A stretch of DNA of 64,000 nt from Tilletia caries (GCA_032718865.1 JALUTQ010000003.1:1518001-1582000); one strand, 5' to 3'; shown: positions 1 to 12,921, counted from the stretch's first letter. Numbers and translations: made by a program. The notes: a model not told the origin generated them from the sequence alone.

Positions 1-1424
1 CTGCATCCCTTGGATGACCCATTCCGATCCACCTCCAGCTTTGTGCGTGTCCGATAACGCGCGCCGCGCAGAGTGTGGGTCGTCCCTGGCCACCCCAACC
101 TGCACGAACCATATCCATCCATCCGGACCACTTCCTGCTGCCCTGCCTCTGGAGAACCGCGCTGTTCCCCTGCAGTGGAGGAGTTCTGGCTACATACCTT
201 TGCTGTGTGCTGGTGCTGTGTGCTGGTGCTGTGTGCGTGGGTGGTGGTGGTGCTGCGGGCGTGCGAGGTAGCAAGGGGAATGGGAAAAAGGCGGTTAGCG
301 CTGCCTCACCTTCCTGGCTCGCTCGGTGCTTGCTCGCGAGACTCCCTCTCCCCTTCACCTCCAAGTCTCATCATAGACGAATCACCCTGAACCCATGCAT
401 GGACCACCTCAACCCTCGCACTGGGTCGCTACTGCCACACCAATCGATCGATCGATCGATCACCATAGCCGGCCTCACTCCCACAAAGGCCAACCGCAAA
501 CCCCGCCGAACGCGTCGTCGAAATTCGAAACTCGAAAGGTCAAGCAGCACTCAGCAGAGATCCTCTCAACGCCTTTTGGCCCCCTTGAACGTCCCTTTGG
601 GACACAACCCGCTCTTTTGAGCCCCTCCAGACGTGCCAGTCGCTCTCCATCTTCCATGATGCCCAAAAAATCGATGTACATTGATTTGCAAACGCCCGTA
701 TGGGCTCCTTTTTGCGTGTTTTCGCTTGCCTCCACTGCCAATGGTCGGCCGCTCTGGGTCAAGCCTGTGGGGCCCAAATGGTCAGGACCTTATTCCCCTA
801 ACTTTAGTTAAGGGGTTATAGGGCGGCTCCCGCCTTACGGCCGTAAGCTTTTTGCCATTCAGGCTCGTAGTTTGGGACTTTTCTTCGCAACTACCAACAC
901 AACACACCATTCTGAATCAGTAGACCCTTGACCAAATCTAGTCCTGCAACTTCTGGCACAGGTTTCGTGGTTGTAGCATCAGAATTGACTGATCTGTCCT
1001 TGAGCCAAAGTTTGGTTTTTCCTTACATAAGCACAGAGTGCAGAAATCTTGCATACGTAATCAGTTCATTTCGACACTCGACAGACGACAACCAACACCG
1101 CCAGCCTTTCTTCACGCTTCCATCGAAGCCCGACAAGCATCATGCGAATTGAACAATCCCCCCTCGATTTCTTTTTAACCGCTCTCTGCTCACCAAGGTT
1201 CAAGTTAATGATGCTCACCGCTGTTTTGCTTTTTCTTGCTTAACCTGATGGCTGATACCACTTAACCATACCAGTCTCTGCTTTGTTCCCATTCTGAGTC
1301 CGGCCCAGCAGTCAGCACTCCCGAATTGTCATCCAAGGTGAGCCTCGTGTTTATACGCGCATCTGCATCAGGTGCTCCGGGTTAGGTCCGTACTCACCCA
1401 TTCGTTTTTCAGCTCTCTGCTCTT
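1..1424. other. Gene-free stretch
   Basis: I see no reading frame here with a recognisable motif or credible splice structure. The only structure noted is a short ATCG tandem repeat at 443-461. Short open frames on both strands look like chance in CT/GA-skewed DNA. Confidence 0.5.
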
Positions 1425-1890
1425 ATGAATCCGGTCGACGTCGTCAAGATGAGTAGACTGACTTTCCTCACTCACCATGCCCCATCGGACAGCTCTCTCC
1501 CTCGACAAAGCCGCTGCCAAGGTTGCTCCCAAAGCACACCACCTCGTCATCTCCAACCCCGTCAACTCCACCGTGCCCATCGTCGCCGAGGTCTTCAAGT
1601 CTTTACGACCCCAAGCGGTGGGTTTTCCCCCCGACCCCCTCTCCTTCTTCTAACGGCTCTAACGCTTCATGAGTTAAAATGGTGCTCATCACTGCATATC
1701 TTCGTACAGTCTGTTCTGTGTCACGGGTCACCACCTTTGACATCACACGCGCCTCCACCTTCCACTTCGACATTGCCAACGTCAAGCCCGCCGAGGTCAA
1801 TGTGTCCGTCGTCGGTGGCCACCTTCGGCGTCACCATTGTGCTTCTCCTCTCTCAAGTCGCCCAGGGTTCCATACTCCAATAGTATGTTC
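1425..1890 (+). pseudogene. Malate dehydrogenase fragment (relic)
   Basis: Two blocks match the middle of NAD-dependent malate dehydrogenase. The first, read from about 1477, contains VISNPVNSTVPIVAEVF, the family's conserved substrate-loop region. It is followed by a damaged version of YDPK near 1600-1615. After an intron-like gap the second block (about 1715-1812) reads VTTFDITRASTFHFDIANVK, then KPAEV and VVGGH, and continues in another frame as GVTIVLLLSQVAQ (about 1830-1870). An intact enzyme is about 330 residues; only about 110 are represented. At least two frame changes are needed, and I find neither the N-terminal GxxGxxG nucleotide-binding loop nor the C-terminal helices. The intron-like gap sits at a splice-like junction, which suggests a genomic copy rather than a retrocopy. 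It is probably non-functional. Confidence 0.75.
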
Positions 1891-4800
1891 AACACTGGAC
1901 CTGACCTGACCTGACCTGATCTGACTTTCTTTCTGCTGTGCTCTTGCCTCTTCTATATTCCCTTACCTTCGCATCAAGCTCTGTTGGCATTCCTTTGCCC
2001 ATTCGTCTCCGGTCTCAGCCTTCACCCGTCTTCTACGTCCCTTCCGTCTGCTTCCCCGGCCGCTTATGTTTCCTATCCCCTAACCTCTCCTTCTGCATTA
2101 GCCTCACGCTTTTTTCTCCTCAGTCTTTTAATCTTATCTTCATTGCGCTCGCAGCTATTCTCCGTCTTGTTTGTCAATTGCCTCTCTCTGCGCGAAGCCA
2201 TCATATGACATATCATTCTTTGCTTTCTGCTTCCTTGGTAGATACAGCCGTGCGGGATGATTACGTGTGTGAAGTTCCTCAATCCCTTTTTCACGCAAGT
2301 TTGATCAACATTCAAAATGTTACATGGACAATGATATAGATGCTCGTAGCTACGATCGCAAGTCGCAGCCGCATGGCGAAGCAGACGAAGGGTAGCGAAG
2401 CTACCTTGAGCTTCTGCGTAGCCGTGCTGGGCTTAGATTTGGTGACCTTTCTGATACAAAAGATTCGCGAAAAGGGGAGGGGGAGAGGACGCCCCCAGTC
2501 ACGTCTTCGCACATCTCTACCAGGTCATAAGGGTCTGAGGTCCACATCGAGTCTGAGGGACACCCTGGCATCTGGGCTTCAGCCGACAGCCAGGTCACTA
2601 TGGTTCCAAGGCGTAAGTTGCTGCTACTTAACTTTGTTGACTAAGTCTGTATTTAAATCCCACTCCCAGCCCCCAGCGACCTGTTATTCAACAAGGCGAA
2701 AAAGTTAGGGGAACACTCTGGTAAGGTACGCACCCAGGTCAGGAATTAGTGAAAAGGCTTTGACAATACATGGAGAAGGGAGGTCCGCGAGACTTTTGAA
2801 AAATGGCCTTGAACAAGCCTTTGACAAATTTTCCTGGCACAGTCCCTCACTCCCTCAGGCAGATGCTTGTCGCAGGCTCACAGAAATCCTTGGAGGAGCC
2901 TCCGCCATAAGCCTGTTGAAAGACTTACCGGGCTACTAGAAAGGCTTGACCAAGCATTCCTCGACGGGTCGCCCTGCTTCTGGATCCCGCACCAGTATGG
3001 CCCAAGCTCAAGTCGACGCGTGTGCGCGCATGGGCCTCTCCGCCTCGTACCTTTGCCCCTTTCGCCCCTCCACGGACCACTCCAACTCTCTTCTTCACCA
3101 CCACAGCATCCCACACATGACACACGGCTAACCACATCCTCAACTTCACAGCCCACAGTCCGCGTTATGTCTTCCTCACCCACCCCCCTCTTATCCTCCT
3201 CACTCCCTCACTGACCTCCAATCCACCGCACTATCAGCTCAAGGCTCACCGCTCACCAGCACGCGCCGTTCACTGTGAGTTGCGAGTCTCAGATCCTCAT
3301 CTTTCCTCTCCAGCTTCCCAGTTTCTGTCGCCATCGCCCACCAGCATCAGCTTCACCCTCTCCGACGCGATGTGCTGTGCTGTGACATACGGTGAGCTTA
3401 TTCCCTTTCCCTCCCTCAGTCTCCACAGCTCGCGTTTGCGACCTGGCGCATGACAGAGTTACTGACCTCACTCGATCTCACTCAATCTCACTCAATCTTA
3501 TGGCCATCGCATCACAGCTCACTCTCCGTTCCTATCGTCTCCGCCCTCTGTGAGTACTTCGCCGACATAGTCATTCTCTCTCCCTTCTCATTCCCGTCCC
3601 ATGCCCTTCCCACCCATGTCATCGGTACTGACAAGATAATATTTTTCCCTCTTGTCTGCCACTTACAGCGGATAGCCCACTACCAATGAGATGGACCTCG
3701 TACGTGCTTGCTGCGATCCGAACCCAAATCTCTGCGGGTGACGACTGACATGCGACATCTCTAATCTTCCACAGGAGTCTGCGCGCAATAAAAAAAACTC
3801 CCGTTGTCGATCTCGCCGCCCGCGCCAGGCGGCGCGCATCAACGGTAGCAGTCGCCTTTGCTTGGTCTGCTTTCCCCCCTCGTCCACAGGTTTCCAGTTC
3901 TTAAGAGAAAGGCGCGAAAACCAAGCACTGAAGCCTCAAGCCTCAAACGTCTGTCGCCTTCAGGTTGCGTTACTGCTCGTTGTTGTCTTTTCTTATACCA
4001 ACCAGAACCATACATCATTATGCCTTTTATCAACCCTTTGGCGAGCGTGACCTCATAGTAGGCATTGTCTGAGGCTTGGCGGGCAGCCTTCAGTGAGGCA
4101 CATCGGTAACTCATGATGTATCCTGTCGGTGATCCCTGCCCAAGGCTTTGTGGCCATCCTTGTCCAAGGCTGGCAACCAACCCTTTGAAAAGCGTTTGAA
4201 TATTCTCAGGAAGGCATTTTTTTGCATGTTTCTAGTATGGGATAAGGCTCAGCTAGCTTAGGTGGGGTGAGCCTTCTGTGAGCCTTGGCCCGGATCCCTT
4301 CAAAGCATTTCGATTCATTGGCAGTGTCCTCCCCCTGCTTGAAGACCCGAAGTGGGAAGATCTACTGAACCACTCGATCGACAGACCAGCGCGGGCAGCT
4401 CCTGCCCACCCTAGCCGCAAGGAGACTCGTTTGCACACACTCCCCTCGCCGCCCAACACACCGCTGACCTCTCCATCGCTGTCTTTTCCCCTGCCCAACG
4501 GCCCCCCTCGCACCTCCCCACCTTTTCGCGGTACCCTCACTTTCTTACAGGGCCACGTGGCCTCTTTTTCACATCCGCCAGGAACAACCATTCAAAACGC
4601 CGCATCGCCGAATCACGTCGCGTCGCGCTCCCCACCTGCGCGGCGAATCGGCGATTCCTGCATCACCCCACATCTGCAGCAACCAAAGCCCAGACTTCCT
4701 TCGCCTACCACCTTCCTCCCTCCCAGCTCCTCTCCTACCGACCACCAGACATCAAGTCCCCGCTCGTCGTCCACACCTTCGTACAACCCTGGACCCCCGC

Positions 4801-5155
4801 CTGGACCTACGACCTCGCCCTGCGACCTAGATCCTACCCTCACCATCCACGGTTCCTACATCTGGCCGGGCCTGGGCCCAATATCTCCGCCGCACCGAGC
4901 TTCCCAGCTATTCCTCCCACTTGGTGCCTGCATCGACCAGGCCTCGACTTCCACCAAGACCAGCTCCGACACGCCCTCGTTCAGGTCCGAGTGACCATTG
5001 ATCCCAGCTGGTCAACACTCCCGATTCTTGCCCTTTTTGGAACTCCCGTGGCACGATGCGACCTCCCTCCCCCTAGCTCCAGACCCCTCGGCACCTGGAC
5101 TGACGGAGACCCGAAGGAAGAAGATATCCCACGTCATCAACCAGGGTTGGCATAA
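1891..5155. other. Gene-free stretch with relics
   Basis: CT-rich DNA without a supported gene. It contains the dispersed repeat at 2980-3145. The last part (about 4280-5150) is partly open in the same direction as the LINE relic that follows and may be its decayed upstream coding sequence, but I recognise no domain there. Confidence 0.4.
2980..3145 (+). repeat. Dispersed repeat, copy A
   Basis: This segment closely resembles 52945-53118 on the opposite strand. Both can be read as MAQAQ(V/A)DACARMGLSAS, and the similarity continues through a Pro/Ser-rich stretch. The first about 65 bp differ at only a few positions; the remainder is more diverged. No terminal repeats or target-site duplications were found. 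It may be part of an unrecognised transposable element or a duplicated gene 5' end. Confidence 0.65.
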
Positions 5156-6196
5156 TTGGGGCGACGTCCTTTGGCGCCATCCCCCACAACCTCGGGCCAC
5201 ACTTTCTCCTGCTCGTGGCCTTTAGGCCCACCGGGCCCGCGAGACGCTGCTGCCCATCACATCCCTCGCCCAAACGCTCCCCCGGCCACCAAGGGTTCTC
5301 AACTCAGCACGATGTGGGACTCGCTGTGGACCTCCTTACCCACACACACTCAGACCACCCTCCTCAAGGCCCAACTTCTCTGTTTCTGCCTTCCGAGCGA
5401 TCCAGACCGTGCACGACCCTTGCTCCGGGAAGCCTCAGCGCCCCACTTCCCGTGGCATCTGATCCAGATCAACGGCTCCCCCCTCCAGGGAACCTCCTGC
5501 CGCAAGATTCGGCTCGCACAAACCCCATCAACGCCCTACCCGGTCAACTGGCACGTCAGACAGGATACACTCCCAGAGTCGTGGGCCGTTGCTTGGAAGG
5601 AGCTGCACGCCGTTCCCCTTCCCTCCAGCGCCATCACCAGCTGCTACTTGTGGATGCACCGCCGTGCTTGGCTCGCCCGCACCGGCGCCACTGTCGCCCC
5701 CTGCCCGCTGTGCGATACCACCAAAGCGGAGGCTCAAGAGCACGCCTACGTTACGTGCCCCAGCATCCTGGACGTCTGGCTGGCGGTAATACCCCTCCTC
5801 CGGGCTCTCGGGATAGGAGACAGCCTCTCCCACAACGCACCCGACACCGTGCTAGGCTGGCAGCAAGTAAGGGAACACCGGCACCGCCTCATCCTATGGC
5901 GTACAGCTATCGTCCACTGGATCGCCTCTATCCGCTCCCCCGCTTTATCTCGCCAGAGCACCACCCTCTCTTTCTCGCTGGCCCTCCCTTCACAGTCCGT
6001 CATCGCCTCGAGCATCACCACACTCGTCGCGGAGGGAATCCAGTCAGACTGGGCACGCATCCGCCGACGACCCACCCTCACCCCAGGACCGGCATCTCGA
6101 CTCTTCGATGAAAGATGGGTTTCCTCCTCGTCCTTCGTCCGACGGGTTACGGACTCGGATACATCAATCACCTTCATCATCCCGCCCTCTCTCTAG
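5156..6196 (+). pseudogene. LINE (non-LTR) retrotransposon 3' end, zf-RVT relic
   Basis: The open frame codes for about 346 residues. Near its middle it contains CPLCDTTKAEAQEHAYVTC, followed by a Trp-containing helix. This C-x2-C...H-x4-C pattern is the reverse-transcriptase zinc-binding region (zf-RVT) found at the C terminus of Tad1/I-type LINE polyproteins. A Trp-rich tail (ILWRTAIVHWIASI) follows, as in those elements. No reverse transcriptase YADD motif or endonuclease domain is visible. Upstream sequence in a related frame is interrupted by stops around 5150-5220. I read this as a 5'-truncated, inactive copy, which is the usual fate of LINE insertions. No poly-A tail or target-site duplication was identified. 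Confidence 0.65.
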
Positions 6197-6736
6197 GTCC
6201 AACAAAGGAGTCAGGTCCCACTTCGCCATCCGAACGGGAACACGGGGACACACATCCTGCCTCATCCGGCGTCCCTCAAGTACCGAGATACTCGCACACC
6301 ACCGATTGCCAAAGCCGGACACAAACCAATGACATCTCACGCGGCAGAGTCGAGCGATGAGATCTCTGCGGTCCCTGCCTCCACCCGCCCAACTCTCGAT
6401 GGCCACGAGTCCACACAAAGACCTTCCTCCGACCACCCCAGCTACAACCCAGGTACCCCCCTCTTGTATACCCACCCGATGTTGCTAGCCCCCTTTCTGA
6501 TTTTCGTAATGAATATGGACCTTTGTAGCACGACCGACCACCTCAGCCTGGAAGATGGACTCAGCTTTGGGGCTCAAGCGCTGGCAGTTGGCAACGCTGG
6601 GTGCAGGGTGCTGGAACGAGGGCTGCACGCGGAGGACAGATTACGACGGCTAGAAATACACTGGTACAAACGGGCCATGTCAAGGGGAAGCAGGGAAGGA
6701 ACAGAGTCAAGGGAGAATCCAAAAAGATTGTCATCG
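6197..6736. other. Intergenic, 3' flank of hfi1
   Basis: No gene supported. The open frames continuing through 6329-6994 are antisense to the last hfi1 exon and lack motifs. The stretch probably holds the hfi1 3' untranslated region and the decayed end of the LINE. Confidence 0.4.
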
Positions 6737-8478
6737 TCATACCACCGCCGCAACAGCCTCCTCATCGTCCTCGCTCGTCGACGCCGTCCCACCCCGGGCA
6801 GAGCGACCCAACTCGGCCTTGCCCATCTTGCCCAACAGGCGTTCCGATCGGTCCAGGTTGCCCTCGCATTCAGGAGCCAGCATGCGTTCTTGCGTCCCCA
6901 GTCCCAGCGGCTCGATCACCGTCTGTGGAGCGAGGTCGAACAGCATCGCCATGTCCGACAGCTTGACGATGGTGCTGGCATCGTCCCTCCTTGAGAGCAC
7001 AGCGGCGACCGAGGACGATCGTGTGCGTGAGGGTGTCGGAACAGCAGAATTCTCGTTGTAAGACGATGTCGGGCGGAGTGTTGCTGTTGAGCCGGTCCGA
7101 CGTAAAGTGGGTGGCCGGTTCTCGACATCTTTGAACACGTCGTCATTCTCCTTGGCGGCAAGACGAGCTTCTTCTTGGGCGACCGCCGCAGCAGCAGCGG
7201 CTGTCAACTCAGATCCTTCCGAGATAGCAGCCCGTGTCCCTCGCGTCCGGAGCTTGCCAACGACGCTAGCGATCACATTCTGGATATGGCCCTGAATACC
7301 AAGAACCAGAAGATAGGGTCAGGACTCCGGCCTAAGTGCAAAGCGAGAGAATAGAATCAAAATGGATTCTCACCTGCAGAGCTAGCAGTACCATTGCAGC
7401 AGCTTGGGGATGGACACCGCCAGGAAGGCCTGCCTCGACAGCATGAAGCGTCATGCGATCTCGCAAGGCTTCCAGGTCCGGAAGCTCCTTGCTGTCGATG
7501 CACAAAGAAGCAGACAGAGCACGGGCGATGGCACTTTGTGTTGCTGTGGACACGGTATACAAAGCGAAGGTCAGCTCCCCATAGTGGGCAAAACAAAGTA
7601 AGGACACTCAAAATCGACTCACATGCGCTCAGCTTGTCCTTGATACTTTCGATCGACTCCGTCTGCTCGGAAGTCTCTCCTCGCCAGTCGCGAGCACCAA
7701 TATCAGTCAACGTCTCCCGAATGCGCCGCTTCTCCTCAGCCGCCTTGCGCTTCTCTTGCTCTTTTCGTTTGCGCTCCAGCATCTCAGCATTCGCGCCCGC
7801 CCAGCCGACACCGCCTGCCATGATCGCAGCGGTACTGTCAGCGTTGGCATTGGGGTTCACGACATCCGGAGCTCCGGCACCGGCGCCAGCTGCCGATGCT
7901 GCGCTCAGGGCCGGACCGAGAGCTGATACCGCGGACGCCGCCGCTGTAGGACCGCGGGAAAGCTTGCCGACCAACTTGATCCGTTGGCGCTCCCGTTTTG
8001 GCAGACCGGCGAGGACGAGACGTTGGCGCTTGCGGATGGGAACTTCGACGGCGGCGTCAGGGTCAGGGTCCCCGGGCTTGCGGCGCTTGTTCGATCCGGA
8101 GCCAGAGGGGTCGTCGTCAGTGGAGGGACCGGGTACACCAGGCGAGGCGTTGTGGAGGATACCCATGATCAGGGCATTGTGCAGGTGGACTGGCAAGGCA
8201 GGGCAAAAAAAGTTGATGAGGACGAAGGGCAATTAACGGTTGAATAAATGCATGATGGATTCAAACTCACTAAGTTGGTTGCCGAGCTGGGCGCGGGCAA
8301 GCTGCTCGAACTCGGCGCGGTCGAGGGCAGCAGTGCAGAAGCTCCGCAGCGCATGCCAGTAGTGTATCTGCTTGTCGCCCAAGGCAGCGCCGAGCTGGGC
8401 TTTGATGGCGAGGGTATCGATACGTTGCCGGGTAAAGGCGCTGGATGAGCCCGCAGAAGGGCCATGGGATGAAGGCAT
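6737..8478 (-). CDS. hfi1: SAGA complex subunit Hfi1/Ada1
   Basis: Core subunit of the SAGA transcription coactivator, a nuclear histone-fold scaffold that pairs with Taf12. Four exons fit (8271-8478, 7623-8189, 7374-7543, 6737-7291), giving 1500 nt and 499 residues in a continuous frame. The N-terminal block (about residues 18-68) contains KAQLGAALGDKQIHYWHAL and ends in an acidic/hydrophobic helix. It is followed across the first intron by LHNALIMGILHNA, the Ada1 family signature. A basic stretch (KRRK, RKRQR) looks like a nuclear localisation signal, and a Lys/Glu-rich helix follows. The C-terminal block (about 276-330) has LPDLEALRDRM, then GLPGGVHPQAAAMVLLALQ, as in the family's second conserved region. 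All three introns have GTGAG donors and CAG acceptors. It is transcribed divergently from the BRCT gene across about 1.8 kb. Confidence 0.88.
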
Positions 8479-10255
8479 CGCTACAGAAGGAGAGCGAGCT
8501 CGAGTCCGGGATGCTGGATGCTAGTAGGACGATGCGCAAGTGGTAGGGCAGCGCCACTGACCTCTCGATGAGAGGATGGGATGGATGAGGTTGGGAGGGG
8601 TAAGGTGAAGCTCAGCTGGGATGGATGGAAGAGTGGATGGATGCTGGGAGGAGCTTCCGAAAGGGAGGTTGCTAGAAGTGAGTTCCAAAATCAAGTACAG
8701 ATGGCTGAGCGGTGAGATGGGTAGAGGAGAGAGAGGATCGATGGATGTGGAAGGGAAGCAGACTGGAATGGGATCGAGGGAGCCTTTATAAAGGGCACGT
8801 TGGGTACGAGGCTCATTGCGCAAAGCAGACCCCCCGAGACGAGCGACTTTGAACCGCTCTCGGCAGCGCCACGGCCCGGCCCCGCAGCTCGCGCACCGCA
8901 CTCAGTTCACAGCGCGCGCATCCCTGCGTGCTCCCCCTCTTCTCAGTTCTCAGCTTCAAGTCAGTTATGCCAAATCCCGACCCTTTGGCAATTGCCGGCC
9001 CGTGAGTGGGCCCAGCAGCTCGCAGACGCAATCCACATGTCCACATCCTTGTAGCATCCCCCTCAGCCTCCCAGCGATCAGCAAGGGAAGCGCATGGATG
9101 TGCCCCATCGCTGTGTAAGTCGCTTCGTGATGTCAGCTGCAGCAATGAAGTGAATTCCATCCATTCTGGGATGTATGCGCCACGGTGGATGCTCGAGTCC
9201 TAGACAAAGAGAGGAACGCGCAGCGCCTCAGGCTCACCCTCCGCCCGCGCGCTCGCCGAGCCCTACCCAGCAGCAGACTGTGCCCGCCGAGTGATCTGCA
9301 GCAGACATCCGCCCGCCTCATGGATGACAGGTCGGAGCGATTTGAACGAGTCCTGGATGCGGGGATAGCAGCTCCATCCACCTCATCCCCAGACCCCAAC
9401 CCCAAGTCGTGCAGCCAGGGCGCAGCCCGATCGCAGGCGCAGGGAAGGGAGCAGCTTCCCAGGCCCCCGAGAGCGCATGCCGCGGCCCAGCCCCTCTCGT
9501 TACGCTCTGGTTGGATGAGACTGCGAAGTGGATGCAAAAATCGGGCCACAGCGGAGCGAACGGCCGGGTCGGCGAGGGGAGCTCCAAATTTTCGAAGGTG
9601 TTGGTCTCTAGCGATTCGCTCATGTGGAGGATCGGCGTCTTGATGTTGAGACTCTGCTGCAGGTCTCAAGCAGGATGGTGACCCCACCTCTGACCCGATC
9701 CAGGCCAGCCGCGCAAGCATCCTGGTCTCCTGGATGGGACAAAGGAAAGGAGGGAAGCATGCAAAGCGCAGAGCGAGAGCAGCTGGAGCGTCGATGGCAT
9801 GCTCATCTGGGGTAAGAACTGAGAGCCTTTCTGCTGATGGGTATCCTGAGCACTTGGGAAGTTGGAATGTGAGGGGAGAGTAAGCCGAGACTTCAATCCA
9901 AGTCGGTCTGGGTCATGCCGCATCACGATGGCTGGCAAAGGCACGTGACTTCATGAAAGGACGCGCTCCGGACGCGTCTGGAGGCGAAATAAGCGCAAGG
10001 GTTCAGGAAAGAACAACACAACACGCTCGAGCTGTTGCTGCTTCCATTCCTTCGCGCACCAATTCATTCCCAACACCGTCAACCACAAGCTCAACGGTCG
10101 ACATCGGCACGCGCCATCTGCGGCCGTCCACACACGAGTCTCGCTGAACTGAACAGGTATGCATGCGGAAACTCAGCACTGATACATCTGTTCATTGCGT
10201 GGGAAACTGAGACTTATCTCATGCCACTCCTCCCTTACAGTCCTCACGATCCGAC
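8479..10255. other. Divergent intergenic/promoter region
   Basis: This 1.8-kb region lies between the start codons of hfi1 (minus) and the BRCT gene (plus). Open frames occur on both strands but none carries a motif or plausible splice structure. It presumably holds both promoters and 5' leaders. Confidence 0.4.
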
Positions 10256-12921
10256 ATGACCAAGGCCGAGTCGCCCACCCAGCGCCATCACTTGCGCCGG
10301 CTCGCAAGCATGTCTGGCAGCACACGAGATGTCCCCGACGCATCCGTCTCCGTCCTCACCCGAGCTCGCAGACGTGCCATCGAGTCCTCGTCCGAAGATG
10401 ACCGATCCAGTGATGGTCTCGATGCCCCGGCCACACCGCTGCCTGTGTATGCGAAGATCGTCTCCAGTCGGCGCTCGGCCAGCGCACACTCGAACTCGTC
10501 TGACAGCCCAGATCCGATCGACTCCCTGCATAGTTCTCCAACGCGGCGTGCGGCCACCACCGAACGACCGTCGCCTACCAAAGGAACCAACCCTTTTACA
10601 ACTAACTCCGCTTCTCGTTCAAGAACAACGACGAGCACATCAACATCTCCAACGCGGCCGGCAGACGTGATCGCAGCTCGTCTTGCGGCTGCGCGCCCGA
10701 CCGAGCCTCGGACCTCGGACTTCTCCACGATGGACCAAACGTCGAATCATGACCGTGATAGTCGCACGACAGAAGCACCGAGATCGACATCTTCACGAGC
10801 CTCACGCTCTCCCACGAAGGAAATTACCGTCTCACGATCTCCAGCGAAAACTACGACCTCCAGCGAGCCAAAAGTAGAGGGAGTCACCCGTCGCAAGTCT
10901 TTGCGATCTCGCAATGCATCGGATGAAAACCTAAATCCTTTCGGCCCCACACCGACATCGACGAGGGAGCCAGAAGTCAAAAGCGACAAAGATCCCGTCT
11001 CAGAACGTGCGCAGCGCCTGACTCGGCGGCGATCTATCCGAGGATTGGATACCGCCGACGACTCTGCGTCGGAGAAGGAGGAACAAACTCCGGTCACCCC
11101 TGCCTCAGCTCGCATCAGCGCAGCCTTGGCACGAAGAAGGCAGGAACCAATTGAGAAAACCCCGGTCGAGAAAGCATCCATTCGGACATACCAAGAGCCG
11201 GTTCTGCGCACTCCTATCCCTCCCGCAGAAGAGGATGCCGCTGAGAAGGAGCGCAAAGAGAAGGAGCGCCAGGAGCGGTTGGCTCGCCGGAGGTCATTGT
11301 ACTCGTACTTGCCTCCAAAACGTGCAGAGATCGATGCAGATGCGCAAGAGGTTGACGCGCTCCTCAAGACGGGCACCGACGATCCGAAGCCTCCGCCGAA
11401 GACCTCCGTGTTCTCGCTCCCCACCGATGCATCACTCCCGCGGAGTTCCAACCCCTTCGTGCGTCGACCGAGGACATCGTCAGGAGTCGACAACACCACC
11501 AACAAGGCCAACTCTGAAGTCGAAGAAAACATTAATGAAGTCAAAGGCTCCTTCCAGCGCATGTCCCTTGAAGGCGACCAGAAGCGGTCTGACTACACTC
11601 CAGTTCGGTCGTCACGTCCCCCCATCACCACGCCCGGCGTACACCAGCGCAAAGACCGGCCGCATTCCTCCTCCCTGGCAGCCGCCGTGGCAACCATGGC
11701 AAGAAGCAGCCGAGTGCCCCTCCGAGCCTGCACGATCCTCGTCGACGTCCGCGACATGGACGGGGAGGACGTGTCAGCGCCCTGGATCGAGAAGCTCAAG
11801 GATGCGGGAGCGCGGGTGTACTCGCGCTGGCCAGGCGAGAAGACGGTGCTGACGCACGTCGTCTGGAAGGCCGGTCGGCCGAGCACGCTGAATACGCTTC
11901 GTGCGTTGGAGAAGGAGGTGGAGCGGAAGTTTGAGGAGGGTGGGGGAGGGGCGCTGGGTGTGCTTACCCCGGGTGATTCGGCTTCGAGTGGGACTGGGAC
12001 TGGTTTGACGAGGAGACGGTCTTTGAAGGCGATTGGGAGCGCGAAGACGATGTCGCTGGAGGATCAGGGGGAGAATTTGAGTATGCCTCTCATAGTGGGT
12101 GTGGGATGGGCCCAGGCGTGCGTCTCGGAGAGACGGCATGTCGAGGAGGAGCCTTTCCTGGTCGAGATTGGGAAAGAGGCCATTTTCAACAGGGTGAGTA
12201 TTCCATTAGCTAACTGTTGCCAGTCAACCGCGGTCTGACGATGTTCCTTCCCTTAATATAGCGGCGTCGCTTGTCGATGGCGCCCAGGCCTGTGACCCTG
12301 TCATCCCCTGGCCCTCAAACTCCAAAGCAAACGCCGACACTCAATCGAGGCCGCAAATCTCGTGAGTAAGGGCCAAGCAAGCGCAATGCCTTCCCTGCTC
12401 TCCAATGTTCCATTATCATTATGTGAGCCTCGGTTGCCGTGGTCCCACTGAGCCATGGCGCTTGCATGACAAAATTGGCACTGTTCGCGAGGCGGAGATT
12501 CCAGGCTGGGCCCCCGGGGGAATACAGGACATGTTGTTCAAGGGGGTGTCGTTATACTGACTCGATGTGCTTCTTCCTTCCCACAGTTGCTTCCTCAAGT
12601 TTACGATCCGAAATAGAAAACGCCAAACGACAATCCCTCCTGTACGCGCCCGTCGTGTCGAGTCCGCTGCGGAAACGATGCTTTATCGACGTGGACGCCT
12701 TCACCACCACGCCTGTCTCCAAATACTCTTCCTTGACGTCGGCGATCGCCACGGGAGCCGTGTCCACGAGGACGGAGGTGACGCCGACGCCTTCGCGGAC
12801 GCGATATGTTGATGTGGAGTCTGCTGTCCCGAGTGGGCGGAAGTGGGTCGCGGAGACGGGGGAGCGGCCACTGGGTACGGCACAGTGGGAGGACGGCATG
12901 GTTGCGATGGATCTCGATTAG
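10256..12921 (+). CDS. BRCT-domain protein, microcephalin-like
   Basis: Three exons (10256-12193, 12262-12361, 12587-12921) give 2373 nt and 790 residues, starting at the first in-frame ATG. Residues 1 to about 485 are low-complexity, Ser/Thr/Arg-rich and full of SP/TP and RRxS sites. These look like kinase targets and suggest a disordered nuclear protein. A BRCT-type module starts near residue 487 with LRACTILVDVRDMDG, then THVVWKAG, and PLIVGVGWAQAC near residue 610. The spacing between beta1-alpha1 and the terminal Trp helix is widened by a low-complexity loop. The LVDVR.DG...THVV.K.G layout resembles the fungal microcephalin-like family that binds phosphorylated chromatin proteins. The exact orthologue and any role in DNA-damage or chromosome condensation are inference. 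Confidence 0.75.

Noticed and set aside
475..777. 100-codon minus-strand frame
   Set aside because: No motif and no splice-site context.
9133..9720. 195-codon minus-strand and 152-codon plus-strand frames in the hfi1-BRCT spacer
   Set aside because: They overlap each other, are Arg/Ser/Pro-rich, and show no conserved motif; typical chance frames in GC-rich DNA.
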